A stretch of 64,000 nucleotides of DNA. Origin: a bacterium (GTDB lineage: Bacteria; Oederibacteriota; CAKKQC01). The notes under the pieces are model-generated. The model made no database searches, had not been told where the DNA came from, and worked only from the letters and a program-made list of their open reading frames with translations. A program made the position numbers and the translations under genes. The stretch spans positions 62,001 to 126,000 of the forward strand of contig CAKKQC010000010.1 of NCBI GenBank assembly GCA_919901855.1, written 5' to 3'. Of the stretch, positions 1-7,812 are shown one piece after another. The first letter of the stretch is position 1, and each line of letters begins with the position of its first letter.

Positions 1-259
1 GTTCCGCCTGGGTCTCGGGATGGCGGAAGGCGAGCCGCAGAACGTCCCCGTCGCTGACCTCGCTGTCGAACGCGATCAGGAATCCGCCCCGGCTGATGTT
101 CAGGGTCTCGATCCGAAACCGGTCCTGGCCCCGCAGGGCGGGGTCTCCGGAGGCCTGCTCGCGCGAGCGCCGGTAGAGGGGTTCCGCGGTTCCGATCACG
201 TGCAGGGAATATCGGGCGTCATTCCGTCGTTCCGCATAGGAGGAATCGGTGTCGGGCAT
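1..259 (-). CDS. PilZ-domain protein (N-terminal part, cut by window edge)
   Basis: The minus-strand reading frame starts with ATG at 257-259 and runs off the left edge, so only the first 86 residues are visible. It shows the two halves of a PilZ signature: an R-x-x-x-R box (ERRNDARYSL, residues 9-18) and, about 45 residues on, an N-x-S-x-x-G box (LNISRGGFL). PilZ domains bind cyclic di-GMP, so this is probably a c-di-GMP receptor. No domain before the PilZ unit is present. A TAAGAT hexamer (minus strand, 274-279) lies 14 nt before the start. The function of any C-terminal domain cannot be seen. Confidence 0.75.
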   Translation of the reverse strand, partial: MPDTDSSYAERRNDARYSLHVIGTAEPLYRRSREQASGDPALRGQDRFRIETLNISRGGFLIAFDSEVSDGDVLRLAFRHPETQAE

Positions 260-301
260 GTGTTACCTGTCACATCTTACCCCAGCCGGACCGCTCTATC
301 C

Positions 302-330
302 TTGACAGGCGGCCCGGGGGGGACGAAGAT
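302..330 (+). promoter_or_regulatory. Sigma-70-like promoter for the FecR operon
   Basis: A perfect -35 hexamer TTGACA (302-307) is followed after 17 bp by GAAGAT (325-330), a 3/6 match to the -10 consensus. Transcription would begin near 337 and leave a leader of about 50 nt with a good ribosome site (GGGAGGAGA, 372-380) six bases before the ATG at 387. Not tested; the -10 is weak. Confidence 0.45.
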
Positions 331-386
331 AGACCCGGGAACAGGATCGCCGTGCGGAGAGTTGCTTGTACGGGAGGAGAACATAC

Positions 387-1871
387 ATGAAAAAGGTACT
401 CGTTCTTGCCATCATCGCCCTTGCGGCCGTCACGGTCGCCGGGAGCGTCTTTGCCGAAAGCCGGATCGTGGCGATGTCCGGCATCGTACGCGTCTCGCCG
501 CCGGCCCAGCCCGGGAGCGAGACGTGGTCGCAGGCCGCGGTGGGGCAGCCCCTCGTCGCCGGAAGCCTCGTGATGACGGGCGAGAACAGCCGCGTTTCGA
601 TCGAGGTCAGCCCGGGCAACACGGTCCGGCTCCGGGGCAACGCCAAGATCGTGATCGGAGGTCCCCAGGGCCGGACGACGCGGTTCAAGCTGCTGTCGGG
701 AGTCCTGCGCGGGGCGTTCAACCGGCTCACGGGCGGGGAACGGTTCGAGGTCGAATTCTCCTCCATGAGCGCCGTCGCGTCCGTGAAGGGCACGACGTTC
801 GAGGCCGAGGAGGGCTCCAACGGGGCGAGCATCCGCACGCTCTTCGGCGCGATCGAGATGGCCCTGAGCGGAGGCTCCCAGAGCATCCCGCAGGGTTGCG
901 GCCTCTTCGTGACGCCGGGCGGCGTGATCCAGATCCGGCCGCTGACCGAGGGCGAGATCCAGGACGGGCTGGGCAAGGGCCAGGGCAACCGGCTGGATCT
1001 GCATGACTTCGTCCAGAACTCCCGGGACGCGGCCGCCGCGGACCAGGACATCATCGTCCAGATCCGGGAGGACGACTTCGCGGTCGGTCGGAGCCTCCGG
1101 GACGTGCACGGGAACCTGGCGCGGGTCGACCAGCGGCTGGTCCGCCCCACCCCCTACTCGATCGAGTTCGTTAACATCGTGAAGCGGGATTCCTACCGTT
1201 ACAACGGCAAGTTCTCGTACGCCGGCTCCCCGGGTCCCCGGTTCGACTACCTCATGGGCCGGATCGACTTCAACATGGGGCTCCCGGACAAGGTCGTGGC
1301 TTGGCCCGGGTTCTTCATGGACAACAAGGACACGCTCAAGGCGACGCACGCCTTCGTGGAGCTCGCCAACGGCCGCCTCGGGCACGCCACCCTGGTCGTC
1401 CGGCGGGACACGAACTTCGGGGACAACGAAGGGGACGCTTTCAAGCTCAACGGCCTCCCCTTGATCGTGGACGGCGACGCCCCGACCACGGACGCCGACG
1501 GGCACGAGGCCGGCGACCTCTGGGCAACGACGGTCATGACGGCCTACGGCGACACGAACGCCAACGGGATCCTGGACCTGGGCGAGAAGACCCTGGCGAA
1601 CCGGGTGGACCTCCGGATGGAGGCCTATGTGCTCAACGCGACCGGCAAAGTCCTGAATGTGGGCGACTTCACCGGGAACGCGCTCAACGATCCGTTCGGA
1701 TTCGCGAAGACGGTGGCCATGGAGAGCATCCTGTCGTTCGCGGATTACCGGCCGGCGGGCACCGCCGTGGCGGCGGGGAACAACATCGACCTGATCGTCA
1801 TCCCGGACCTCGTGATCGCGATCGCCGAGAGGTTCGGACCGAGCCTGGCGACGGTCGACACCGGCAACTGA
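387..1871 (+). CDS. Secreted FecR-domain protein
   Basis: This 494-residue protein has a clear Sec signal peptide (MKKVLVLAI..., cleavage near AFAES, residue 22-25) and a FecR domain over about residues 25-190. Classical FecR is a membrane-anchored anti-sigma regulator, but here no transmembrane helix follows the signal peptide, so it resembles the free periplasmic or secreted FecR domains of other phyla. The C-terminal 300 residues are unassigned. They include an EF-hand-like calcium loop (DTNANGILDLGE). The start at 387 is chosen over an upstream in-frame ATG because GGGAGGAGA sits just before it. It heads an operon with two barrel proteins (17-nt gap to the next gene), suggesting an envelope role. 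Confidence 0.75.
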   Translation: MKKVLVLAIIALAAVTVAGSVFAESRIVAMSGIVRVSPPAQPGSETWSQAAVGQPLVAGSLVMTGENSRVSIEVSPGNTVRLRGNAKIVIGGPQGRTTRFKLLSGVLRGAFNRLTGGERFEVEFSSMSAVASVKGTTFEAEEGSNGASIRTLFGAIEMALSGGSQSIPQGCGLFVTPGGVIQIRPLTEGEIQDGLGKGQGNRLDLHDFVQNSRDAAAADQDIIVQIREDDFAVGRSLRDVHGNLARVDQRLVRPTPYSIEFVNIVKRDSYRYNGKFSYAGSPGPRFDYLMGRIDFNMGLPDKVVAWPGFFMDNKDTLKATHAFVELANGRLGHATLVVRRDTNFGDNEGDAFKLNGLPLIVDGDAPTTDADGHEAGDLWATTVMTAYGDTNANGILDLGEKTLANRVDLRMEAYVLNATGKVLNVGDFTGNALNDPFGFAKTVAMESILSFADYRPAGTAVAAGNNIDLIVIPDLVIAIAERFGPSLATVDTGN

Positions 1872-1887
1872 TCCCGGAGGCCCTGAG

Positions 1888-2649
1888 ATGAACCACGTGA
1901 TTCGAGCGCTATCCCTGTGTTTCGCGGTCGTCTGGGCGTCCGCGGCTCCCGCGTCGATCAAGAACGAGCTGATCCGGATCGGCGAGGCTGTCCTCACGAA
2001 GATCGCGCTCGACCCGGCGGACTTCCTCTTCGACATCCACCTGAACGCGGAGGATCGCACGCCCCTCCCGATCGACAAGGACGGCCAGGTTGGGATGAAT
2101 GTCTTCCCGGCCCTGATCCCGTTTACGGAGGTAAACCTCTCGGGAAAGGCCAAGCTGCACCGGGAACACGCGGGATGGCCGCAGATCGATATCAACTTCG
2201 GAGGGTGGAACTCGATCGCGGGCATGGTGGCGAGTGGCATGGTCGAGGACTTCAAGGGCGGGCTGTACGGATACCACGGCGGAATCTCGGCGGCCGTTTC
2301 CGCGGACCCGCGGCTGCGGCTCTTTGGGGGATACGAGTTCTCCCAGATGCGCGTCGACGTGACCGTCAACTTCAAGGACTCCTCGACGAGTACGGGAACG
2401 GGGTTCGACCTCCAGAACTCGCTCTCGCACCTGAACGTGGGGAAGACCGAGCACTTCCTGTTCGCGGGCGCCGAGGTGCTCAGGTCCGCGCGGAAGCGGC
2501 TCGTGGCGGAGGTCGGATACGGAGTCGTCAGCAACAAGCTGATGGCGCGGCTGACCTGGTCCTCCAAGAACTTCGACAGCGGATTCGTCTTCTTCCCCGA
2601 GAGTGCATGGGTCTTGTGGCCGGTGTGGAACTTCCAGGTGCGGTTCTGA
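1888..2649 (+). CDS. Outer-membrane beta-barrel-like protein
   Basis: A 253-residue protein with a signal peptide (MNHVIRALSLCFAVVWASA, cleavage near residue 19-23). The mature part has alternating polar/hydrophobic strands, many glycines and a terminal phenylalanine (NFQVRF at the C-terminus), the usual recognition mark for outer-membrane barrels. No named family was recognised. A purine-rich GGAGG precedes the ATG. Its stop codon overlaps the ATG of the next gene (ATGA at 2648-2651 region), so both are probably translated in a coupled way. The pairing with a second barrel and a FecR-domain protein suggests a joint cell-surface assembly; that is inference. Confidence 0.6.
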   Translation: MNHVIRALSLCFAVVWASAAPASIKNELIRIGEAVLTKIALDPADFLFDIHLNAEDRTPLPIDKDGQVGMNVFPALIPFTEVNLSGKAKLHREHAGWPQIDINFGGWNSIAGMVASGMVEDFKGGLYGYHGGISAAVSADPRLRLFGGYEFSQMRVDVTVNFKDSSTSTGTGFDLQNSLSHLNVGKTEHFLFAGAEVLRSARKRLVAEVGYGVVSNKLMARLTWSSKNFDSGFVFFPESAWVLWPVWNFQVRF

Positions 2650-4079
2650 TGCGTTCCGTGGTGCTCACCGCGCTCGTTCTTGTGCATGGTATGGCCATGG
2701 CCGCCGACGCTGGCAAGCAGGGCGGGGCCGCGCCCGCGACACCGGCTGCTGCCGCTCCGGCTGTTGAGAAGCCCGCCGCCGCGCCCGCGGCGGATGTCGC
2801 GACGGCGACCGCTCCGGTGGCCACAACCGCAACCGCGACGGCAACGGCGGCTCCCGTCCAGGCGTCCGCAGCGGACGTCGCCGCGGACATAGCGGCGGAC
2901 GAGGCGGCGGACGCCGCCGCCGAGGCCGGGACGAAGCGGGGCCTGGTGCCGTTCTATGCGTTCCATTTCAGCGAGGGATTGAGTCTGCCCAACATCGGCG
3001 GATTCTTCTTCGGGAACAAGATCGGGTCCACGGTCGGGGGGAAGGTCGTCCTCACGCCCGAGCAGAGCCTGTTCGGGGCCTACGAGCTGAGCTATGAGGG
3101 ACCGGGCATGCGCGCCCAGGAGGGCCACGAGTTCCGGGAGCGTTCGATCGACCATTCGATCTCGGCCGGTCACGCCTGGAAGGTGTCGCCCGCGTACGTC
3201 GTGAGCTCCAGGATCCAGTACATGAACGAGTTCCGCCGGACGGGCGCGAACGAGTCGTTCGGCAACGGGCTTTACGACTACTGGTCGCTGGGCCTCGCGG
3301 AGCGCGTGGACCTCGGGATCGTCCCGGGCGTGCCGCTGGGGGCCGGCCTCGCCTACGCCTACGTCCGGTTCCCGAACTACACCGACCTCCTGCAGGAGTT
3401 CATGTCCGCATCGGTCAACTCCGAGCTGTCCGGGGGCCAGCAGGATTACCACCGGATCCGGTTCGATGCGGACGGCAGGTTCGGAGGGGACCGCGGGCGC
3501 GGCTGGCTGTCGGTCTCGATGCTGGATTTCATCAAGGCGAGGGTCGTCACGGGCTTCGGCACCGCGGCCGGGCCGAGGCAGGTCGATTACGTGACGGAGC
3601 TCGGCGGATCGTGGAAGGCCGCGGTCGCCCAGACGGATTCCATGGCGATGACGGCGGAACCCGTGCTCCGGGTGACGATGCGGAACTCGAACCAGAACTT
3701 CCTGCGGTTCCGGCACTTCGGCGACACGCTGCCGTCCTTCATCAAGGGCAACTACAACTACGTCTCGCCGTCGCTCGGGGTTCCCGTGCGGTGGGAATGG
3801 AAGAACGGGCGATCGCTCTTCTTCGCGCCGACCTACGCCCTGCTCGCCTACGGATCGCGGCCCCCGCGCGACACGGCCAACGAGTACCGGGTGGGCAAGA
3901 AGCAGTTGAACCAGACGCTGATCCTCGCGATGGGTTACACGTCGAAGTTCTACGCCTACTCGTCGTGGACGTTCGGGTACGCGGTGCAGGTACAGAAGTC
4001 GAACAACCGGTTCGAGAAGTTCCTGCCGTACAACTACACCGGGCATCTCTTCTACACGTCGCTAGATATCACATACTAG
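2649..4079 (+). CDS. Outer-membrane barrel protein with Ala/Pro-rich N-terminal extension
   Basis: The 476-residue protein begins at an ATG overlapping the previous stop (ATGA). After a short signal peptide (cleavage near MAMAADA) comes a low-complexity stretch of Ala, Pro, Thr and Val, roughly residues 20-95, which could span the periplasm. The remaining 380 residues look like a large beta-barrel (alternating strands, frequent Tyr/Phe/Gly) and end in an aromatic residue (SLDITY). No family name is claimed. The extension has composition unlike its neighbours and may be a flexible or peptidoglycan-associating linker. The gene ends 21 nt before a tRNA and contains part of that tRNA's promoter region. 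Confidence 0.6.
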   Translation: MRSVVLTALVLVHGMAMAADAGKQGGAAPATPAAAAPAVEKPAAAPAADVATATAPVATTATATATAAPVQASAADVAADIAADEAADAAAEAGTKRGLVPFYAFHFSEGLSLPNIGGFFFGNKIGSTVGGKVVLTPEQSLFGAYELSYEGPGMRAQEGHEFRERSIDHSISAGHAWKVSPAYVVSSRIQYMNEFRRTGANESFGNGLYDYWSLGLAERVDLGIVPGVPLGAGLAYAYVRFPNYTDLLQEFMSASVNSELSGGQQDYHRIRFDADGRFGGDRGRGWLSVSMLDFIKARVVTGFGTAAGPRQVDYVTELGGSWKAAVAQTDSMAMTAEPVLRVTMRNSNQNFLRFRHFGDTLPSFIKGNYNYVSPSLGVPVRWEWKNGRSLFFAPTYALLAYGSRPPRDTANEYRVGKKQLNQTLILAMGYTSKFYAYSSWTFGYAVQVQKSNNRFEKFLPYNYTGHLFYTSLDITY

Positions 4080-4084
4080 CCTGA

Positions 4085-4090
4085 TATAAT
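4085..4090 (+). promoter_or_regulatory. -10 box of tRNA-Ala promoter
   Basis: A perfect TATAAT stands 10 nt before the first base of the tRNA. No convincing -35 is visible 17 bp upstream, which lies in the end of the preceding coding region. Confidence 0.5.
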
Positions 4091-4100
4091 CTCCCCGTTG

Positions 4101-4173
4101 GGGGCAGTAGCTCAGTTGGGAGAGCGCGTCGTTCGCAACGACGAGGTCACCGGTTCAATCCCGGTCTGCTCCA
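4101..4173 (+). tRNA. tRNA-Ala (anticodon CGC)
   Basis: A complete 73-nt cloverleaf: 7-bp acceptor stem (GGGGCAG/CTGCTCC), D-stem GCTC/GAGC, anticodon stem CGTCG/CGACG with loop TTCGCAA (anticodon CGC, reading GCG), and T-stem ACCGG/CCGGT with loop TTCAATC. The acceptor stem has the G3-U70 pair that identifies alanine tRNAs, and the discriminator is A. CCA is not encoded. The following HNH gene starts only 7 nt after the 3' end. Confidence 0.95.
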
Positions 4174-4180
4174 CGTCATT

Positions 4181-4774
4181 GTGGCCATGCTGAATGATGC
4201 GGTGTTGCTCCTGAACTCGACGTACGAGCCGCTGAACGTGATCAACGTGAAGCGGGCCCTTCGGCTCGTCCTGACTCGCAAGGCCGACCCCGTCGAGGCC
4301 GACGGCGCGATCGTACACACGATCACGAGGTCGTTTCCGCTGCCGGTCGTGGTGCGGCTGGCCTACTACGTGCGGCGGCCCAACCAGCGGGTGAAGTTCA
4401 CGAAGCGGACCGTGCTCGCGCGGGACCAGCACACGTGCCAGTACTGCGGCGCGCAGACGCGCGACCTCACGCTCGACCACGTCCTGCCGAAGACGCTGGG
4501 CGGTGAGACAATCTGGACCAACGTCGTGGCGGCCTGCAAGAAGTGCAACGGCGCGAAGGGCGGCCGCACGCTGAAGGAGGCGGGGCTCAAGCTCCGGCGC
4601 GCGCCCCGCGAGCCGCGGTTCCTGCCGTACCTGCGGCTGGTCAAGAACTCCTACCAGCGGGCCTGGGACAAGTACCTGTTCACGGACCCCGAGAGCCCGT
4701 TCCTGCTGCGCGGTCCCCTGCCCGTGGCCGTCCCGGGCCGCGTGCATCGCCGCACCGCTCCCGCGTTGGCCTGA
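4181..4774 (+). CDS. HNH endonuclease family protein
   Basis: A 197-residue soluble protein with a zinc-type HNH nuclease fold: CxxC (CQYCG, about residue 87), the catalytic DHVLP box, a conserved Asn, then CKKCN. The N-terminus (LLLNSTYEPLNV) is typical of the widespread chromosomal HNH family in actinobacteria, cyanobacteria and planctomycetes, whose cellular role is unclear. The GTG at 4181 lies 7 nt after tRNA-Ala; ATG 4187 is the alternative. There is no room for a Shine-Dalgarno site, so the message may arise by 3' processing of the tRNA transcript. No methylase or specificity gene adjoins it, which argues against a restriction system. Confidence 0.8.
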   Translation: MAMLNDAVLLLNSTYEPLNVINVKRALRLVLTRKADPVEADGAIVHTITRSFPLPVVVRLAYYVRRPNQRVKFTKRTVLARDQHTCQYCGAQTRDLTLDHVLPKTLGGETIWTNVVAACKKCNGAKGGRTLKEAGLKLRRAPREPRFLPYLRLVKNSYQRAWDKYLFTDPESPFLLRGPLPVAVPGRVHRRTAPALA

Positions 4775-4779
4775 CGACC

Positions 4780-6084
4780 GTGCCGTTTCAGGCGTGGGCG
4801 ATCCCGTGGCTGGGTAACGAGCTCCCGAGGGCCGTCGTGGGCTATCTCTTTGCCGTGGCCTGCTACTTCACCGTGGGGGCGAGCCTGCTCATGGTCGTGC
4901 TCGAGCACCGGGCGCAGCGCGAAGGGAACCAGTTCCTGCTTTCGTTCCTCCAGGATTGGAGCCGGTTCATCCTGCTCATGACGACGGTCCTCGGGCTCGT
5001 GCTCGCGGCGGGGGCGTGGCTGGTCGCCGCCGTCACCGAGCCGGCGGCGGTATTCGTCCTGACGCGGGTGTTGTTCTGGGTCTGGGGCATTCTCTGGGTG
5101 CTTGCCGGGCTGGCGCTGTGCTCCGGCCTCCTGCACTACAGCGGGTGGGGGGCCGTGGCGCCCGGGCACCACCTCGTGGTCGGTTGGGTGATGGCGGGCT
5201 GCGCCTGGGGCTCGCTGTTCGTGGTCAACGGCATCCTCGCCTTCCTCCTGGATCCCGGAGCCTGGCTGGAGACCGGCCGTCTGCTGGACGGCTTCTTTAA
5301 CGCGACGTTCAACCCGTCGCTCCTCGTGCATGCCGGTCTCGCGCTCGGCATCGGCGGCCTCTTCACCCTCGTGGCCGGGGCCGAGACCGACCCGCCCCGC
5401 CTGCGGTCCGTGCTCGTCCGAACGGCCTCGTGGTTCGCGCTGGCCGGGTTCACGCTCGCGCCGGTCGGGGAGGCGTGGCAGGTCGCCGTCATGCCGCCGG
5501 CGGCGCGCGAGGCGTTGTTCGGGCCGTCGGGGCACGGTCCCGGCGTGTTCGCGATCGGTCCCGCGCTCGCGATCCTGATCGTCGCCTTCCTGGCCACCGG
5601 GCCGCTCGTGCGGACGGCCGTCACGCCCCGGCCGCTGGCGTTCCTGCTCCTCCTGCTCGGATTGGCCGCCGCGGGCGTGAGCGGCTGGTCGCGCGAGGCC
5701 GCGCGCGCCCCCTGGGTGATCTCCGGGTATCTCCAGGTCAACGGACTGGGGCCCCGGGAAGCTAATGCCGCGCGCGTCGAGGGCTTCCTGCGCCGGGCCC
5801 GGTACGCCCGCTCGCGGACGACCGCGAACGCGGCTGCCGGGGAACCCGCGTCCGCGGGTCAGGAACTCTTCCGGTTCCAGTGCGGGTGCTGCCACACGAC
5901 CACCGGGGTGCGCGGCCTGCGCCGCATCGTGCAGGGGTGGGATGTCGAGACGATCGACCACCAGCTTGGACGCCTCGAGAAGCTGCGGGGGGTGATGCCG
6001 GCATTCGCCGGGACGGACGCCGAGCGCCGGGCGTTGGCGCGCTGGCTCGCGTCCCTGGCGGTCCCGAAGGGGGGGAAGCCGTGA
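4780..6084 (+). CDS. Cytochrome bd-like (CydA-like) membrane subunit with fused c-type haem site
   Basis: This 434-residue protein has about nine transmembrane helices. Late in the membrane part it keeps the core of the CydA quinol-binding box: E306-x-x-R309-x-P311-W312, followed by V-I-S-G (CydA: ExGRQPW). After the last helix comes a soluble cytochrome c tail with one haem motif, C368-G-C-C371-H372, and a candidate methionine ligand at M406 (GVMPAF). Such CydA-like proteins with a c-haem occur in deltaproteobacteria, Nitrospira and related phyla; whether they reduce oxygen or pass electrons elsewhere is not settled. The GTG start at 4780 follows the HNH stop by 5 nt. The gene overlaps its partner by 4 nt (GTGA). 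Confidence 0.65.
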   Translation: MPFQAWAIPWLGNELPRAVVGYLFAVACYFTVGASLLMVVLEHRAQREGNQFLLSFLQDWSRFILLMTTVLGLVLAAGAWLVAAVTEPAAVFVLTRVLFWVWGILWVLAGLALCSGLLHYSGWGAVAPGHHLVVGWVMAGCAWGSLFVVNGILAFLLDPGAWLETGRLLDGFFNATFNPSLLVHAGLALGIGGLFTLVAGAETDPPRLRSVLVRTASWFALAGFTLAPVGEAWQVAVMPPAAREALFGPSGHGPGVFAIGPALAILIVAFLATGPLVRTAVTPRPLAFLLLLLGLAAAGVSGWSREAARAPWVISGYLQVNGLGPREANAARVEGFLRRARYARSRTTANAAAGEPASAGQELFRFQCGCCHTTTGVRGLRRIVQGWDVETIDHQLGRLEKLRGVMPAFAGTDAERRALARWLASLAVPKGGKP

Positions 6085-7253
6085 GCGGCGTGCCCGGTCC
6101 CGGCCTGTTCCCGCTTCCCGCATCGCCGGGAGTCCTGCGGGGACTCGAGCTCGCGATGGCCGTCGTGGCGGCGGTTCCCGCGTCGCTCGCCCTGGGGTGG
6201 CCCGTGCTCACGCTCGTCGCGGAAGCCGTCGGGCGGGGCGGCGCGGAGATCTCGCTGCGGCGCCTCGCCGCCTGGCTCGCGCGCCGGACGCCCGGCGCGG
6301 TCGTGCTCGCGATCGGGCTCGCGTTCCCGCCCTTCCTGCTCGGCCTCGCGCTCTACGGGGAGGCCGTCCTGAGCGCGGCCGCGCAGATGGCGTGGTTGTG
6401 GCTGGCCGTGATCCCGCTCCTGTTCCTCGGCGTGGGATCGTCCTTCTGGGTGGCCCTGCGGCGCCGCGGCGCGGAACCGTCCACCCTGCGGCCCTTCCTG
6501 CCCGACGTCGTCGAGAGCTACATTCTCGCGTTCCGGCGGCGCGGGATCGAGCGGGCGGGCGCCGCGGTGACGGTCCTCTGCCTCGTGTCCCTGTTGGGCG
6601 TGGGGTTCGTCCTGGTGGCCCACGGCGTTCTCGTGGCCCGGCCCGACCTGTGGGGGCCGGTCGCGGGGATCCCCGACGGGTGGGGCCTGCCGCTGCGCGA
6701 TCCCCAGCTCCTGCCCCGCCTGCTGTTCGCCCTGCTCGGGGCGCTGGCGCTCTCGGGGTTCGCGGTGGCCTGGCACGGCGCGGACCGGGAGGCGGCCGGC
6801 GAGGCGGCCTACGGGCGGGCCGCGCTCCGGTTCGGGGTCGTGTGGTTCGGCGCCGCGACGGCGCTGGAGCTGCTCGCGGCCGTCTGGCTCGTCCTGTCCC
6901 TGCCCGGCCCGGTGGGGAAGGCCGCGCTGGCGGGCGGGGCGGGGTCCCTGCTGTGGACGGCATTGGGGGCGGCGGTCGCGGCCGTGACGCTGGCCGTCGT
7001 GGCCGCCGCCGCCGAGGAGCCGCGCCAGTACGTGCTGGGGGCGGCCGTCGCGGTGGCGGTGTCGCTGATCGCCGAGACGGCGGTTCGACAGCGGATCAGG
7101 GACGCGGCGCTCGCCGGCATCCCGGACATCGCGCTGCGCGCCGGCATGCTCCAGCCGGGGTCCATGATGCTGTTCATCGTGGTCTCGGTCCTGGGCGCCG
7201 GGCTGGTCGCGTATCTCCTCTGGGCCACCTCGGGATCCCGCCGCGCCTTCTGA
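6081..7253 (+). CDS. Polytopic membrane partner of the bd-like cytochrome
   Basis: A 390-residue protein made almost wholly of hydrophobic helices (nine or more). Its GTG start overlaps the previous TGA (GTGA), so translation is almost certainly coupled to the CydA-like gene. It does not show the classical CydB sequence, so CydB is not claimed. By position and topology it is the second membrane subunit of the same complex. A few membrane-embedded histidines (for example in AWHGADRE and LVAHGVLV) could ligate haem, but this is speculation. No CydX-like small subunit was found next to it. Confidence 0.55.
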   Translation: MSGVPGPGLFPLPASPGVLRGLELAMAVVAAVPASLALGWPVLTLVAEAVGRGGAEISLRRLAAWLARRTPGAVVLAIGLAFPPFLLGLALYGEAVLSAAAQMAWLWLAVIPLLFLGVGSSFWVALRRRGAEPSTLRPFLPDVVESYILAFRRRGIERAGAAVTVLCLVSLLGVGFVLVAHGVLVARPDLWGPVAGIPDGWGLPLRDPQLLPRLLFALLGALALSGFAVAWHGADREAAGEAAYGRAALRFGVVWFGAATALELLAAVWLVLSLPGPVGKAALAGGAGSLLWTALGAAVAAVTLAVVAAAAEEPRQYVLGAAVAVAVSLIAETAVRQRIRDAALAGIPDIALRAGMLQPGSMMLFIVVSVLGAGLVAYLLWATSGSRRAF

Positions 7254-7269
7254 GGCCGTTCCGCCTCCC

Positions 7270-7812
7270 GTGATCCTGTGCCTCGGCCTCTCCCTGCGGC
7301 AGGCGTCGTTCAATGTCCGGTTGGCCCGCGCGGCCGCCACTCTGGTCCGCGAGGCCGGAGCCGGGGCGGAGCCGGTCGCGCTGCGCGACCTCGGGATTCC
7401 GCCATACGACGCCGATGTCGAGGCGACGCTGGGGATCCCCGCGCCGGTGCACGACCTGGCGGAGCGGGTTCGCTCCGCCCGCGGGGTGATCATCGCCTTC
7501 CCCGAGTACAACCGGGCGATGGCCGGCGTGGCCAAGAACGCGATCGACTGGCTCTCGCGCGTGCGACCGTACGTCTTTGAAGGCAAGCCCGCGCTCCTGC
7601 TCTCGGCCTCGTCGGGGCGGGGCGCCGGCGCCGCCGCCCTGGCGACGTCCCGCCCCATCCTGGAACACGTGGACGCCGTCGTGTACGCGGAGACGTTCGG
7701 GCTGGCGCGCGCGAAGGAGGCTTTCGACGAGGCGGGCGTGATCGCGGATCCGGAGACGGCCGTCCGCCTCCGCGCGGTCATCGCGGGCTGGCTCGCCTCG
7801 CTTCCTTCCTGA
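7270..7812 (+). CDS. NAD(P)H-dependent FMN reductase family flavoprotein
   Basis: A 180-residue flavodoxin-fold protein. The N-terminal phosphate-binding loop (GLSLRQASFN) corresponds to the GSLRxxSxN motif of SsuE/ChrR-type reductases, and PEYNRAMAGVAKNAIDW is the family signature that contacts FMN. It probably reduces FMN or quinone-like or metal acceptors with NAD(P)H in the cytosol. The GTG at 7270 follows the bd-like operon by 16 nt, so it may be the last gene of that operon. Its last 35 nt overlap the 3' end of the convergent MFS gene. Confidence 0.85.
   Translation: MILCLGLSLRQASFNVRLARAAATLVREAGAGAEPVALRDLGIPPYDADVEATLGIPAPVHDLAERVRSARGVIIAFPEYNRAMAGVAKNAIDWLSRVRPYVFEGKPALLLSASSGRGAGAAALATSRPILEHVDAVVYAETFGLARAKEAFDEAGVIADPETAVRLRAVIAGWLASLPS

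Noticed and set aside
270-4046. A 3.8-kb open frame on the minus strand, opposite the FecR and barrel genes
   Set aside because: GC-rich DNA leaves antisense frames open. The translation is Arg/Pro/Gly/His-rich without domains, while the plus strand has signal peptides, ribosome sites and coherent proteins.
4112-4747. A minus-strand frame ending in tRNA-Ala antisense
   Set aside because: It translates the complement of the tRNA and of the HNH gene; no independent support.
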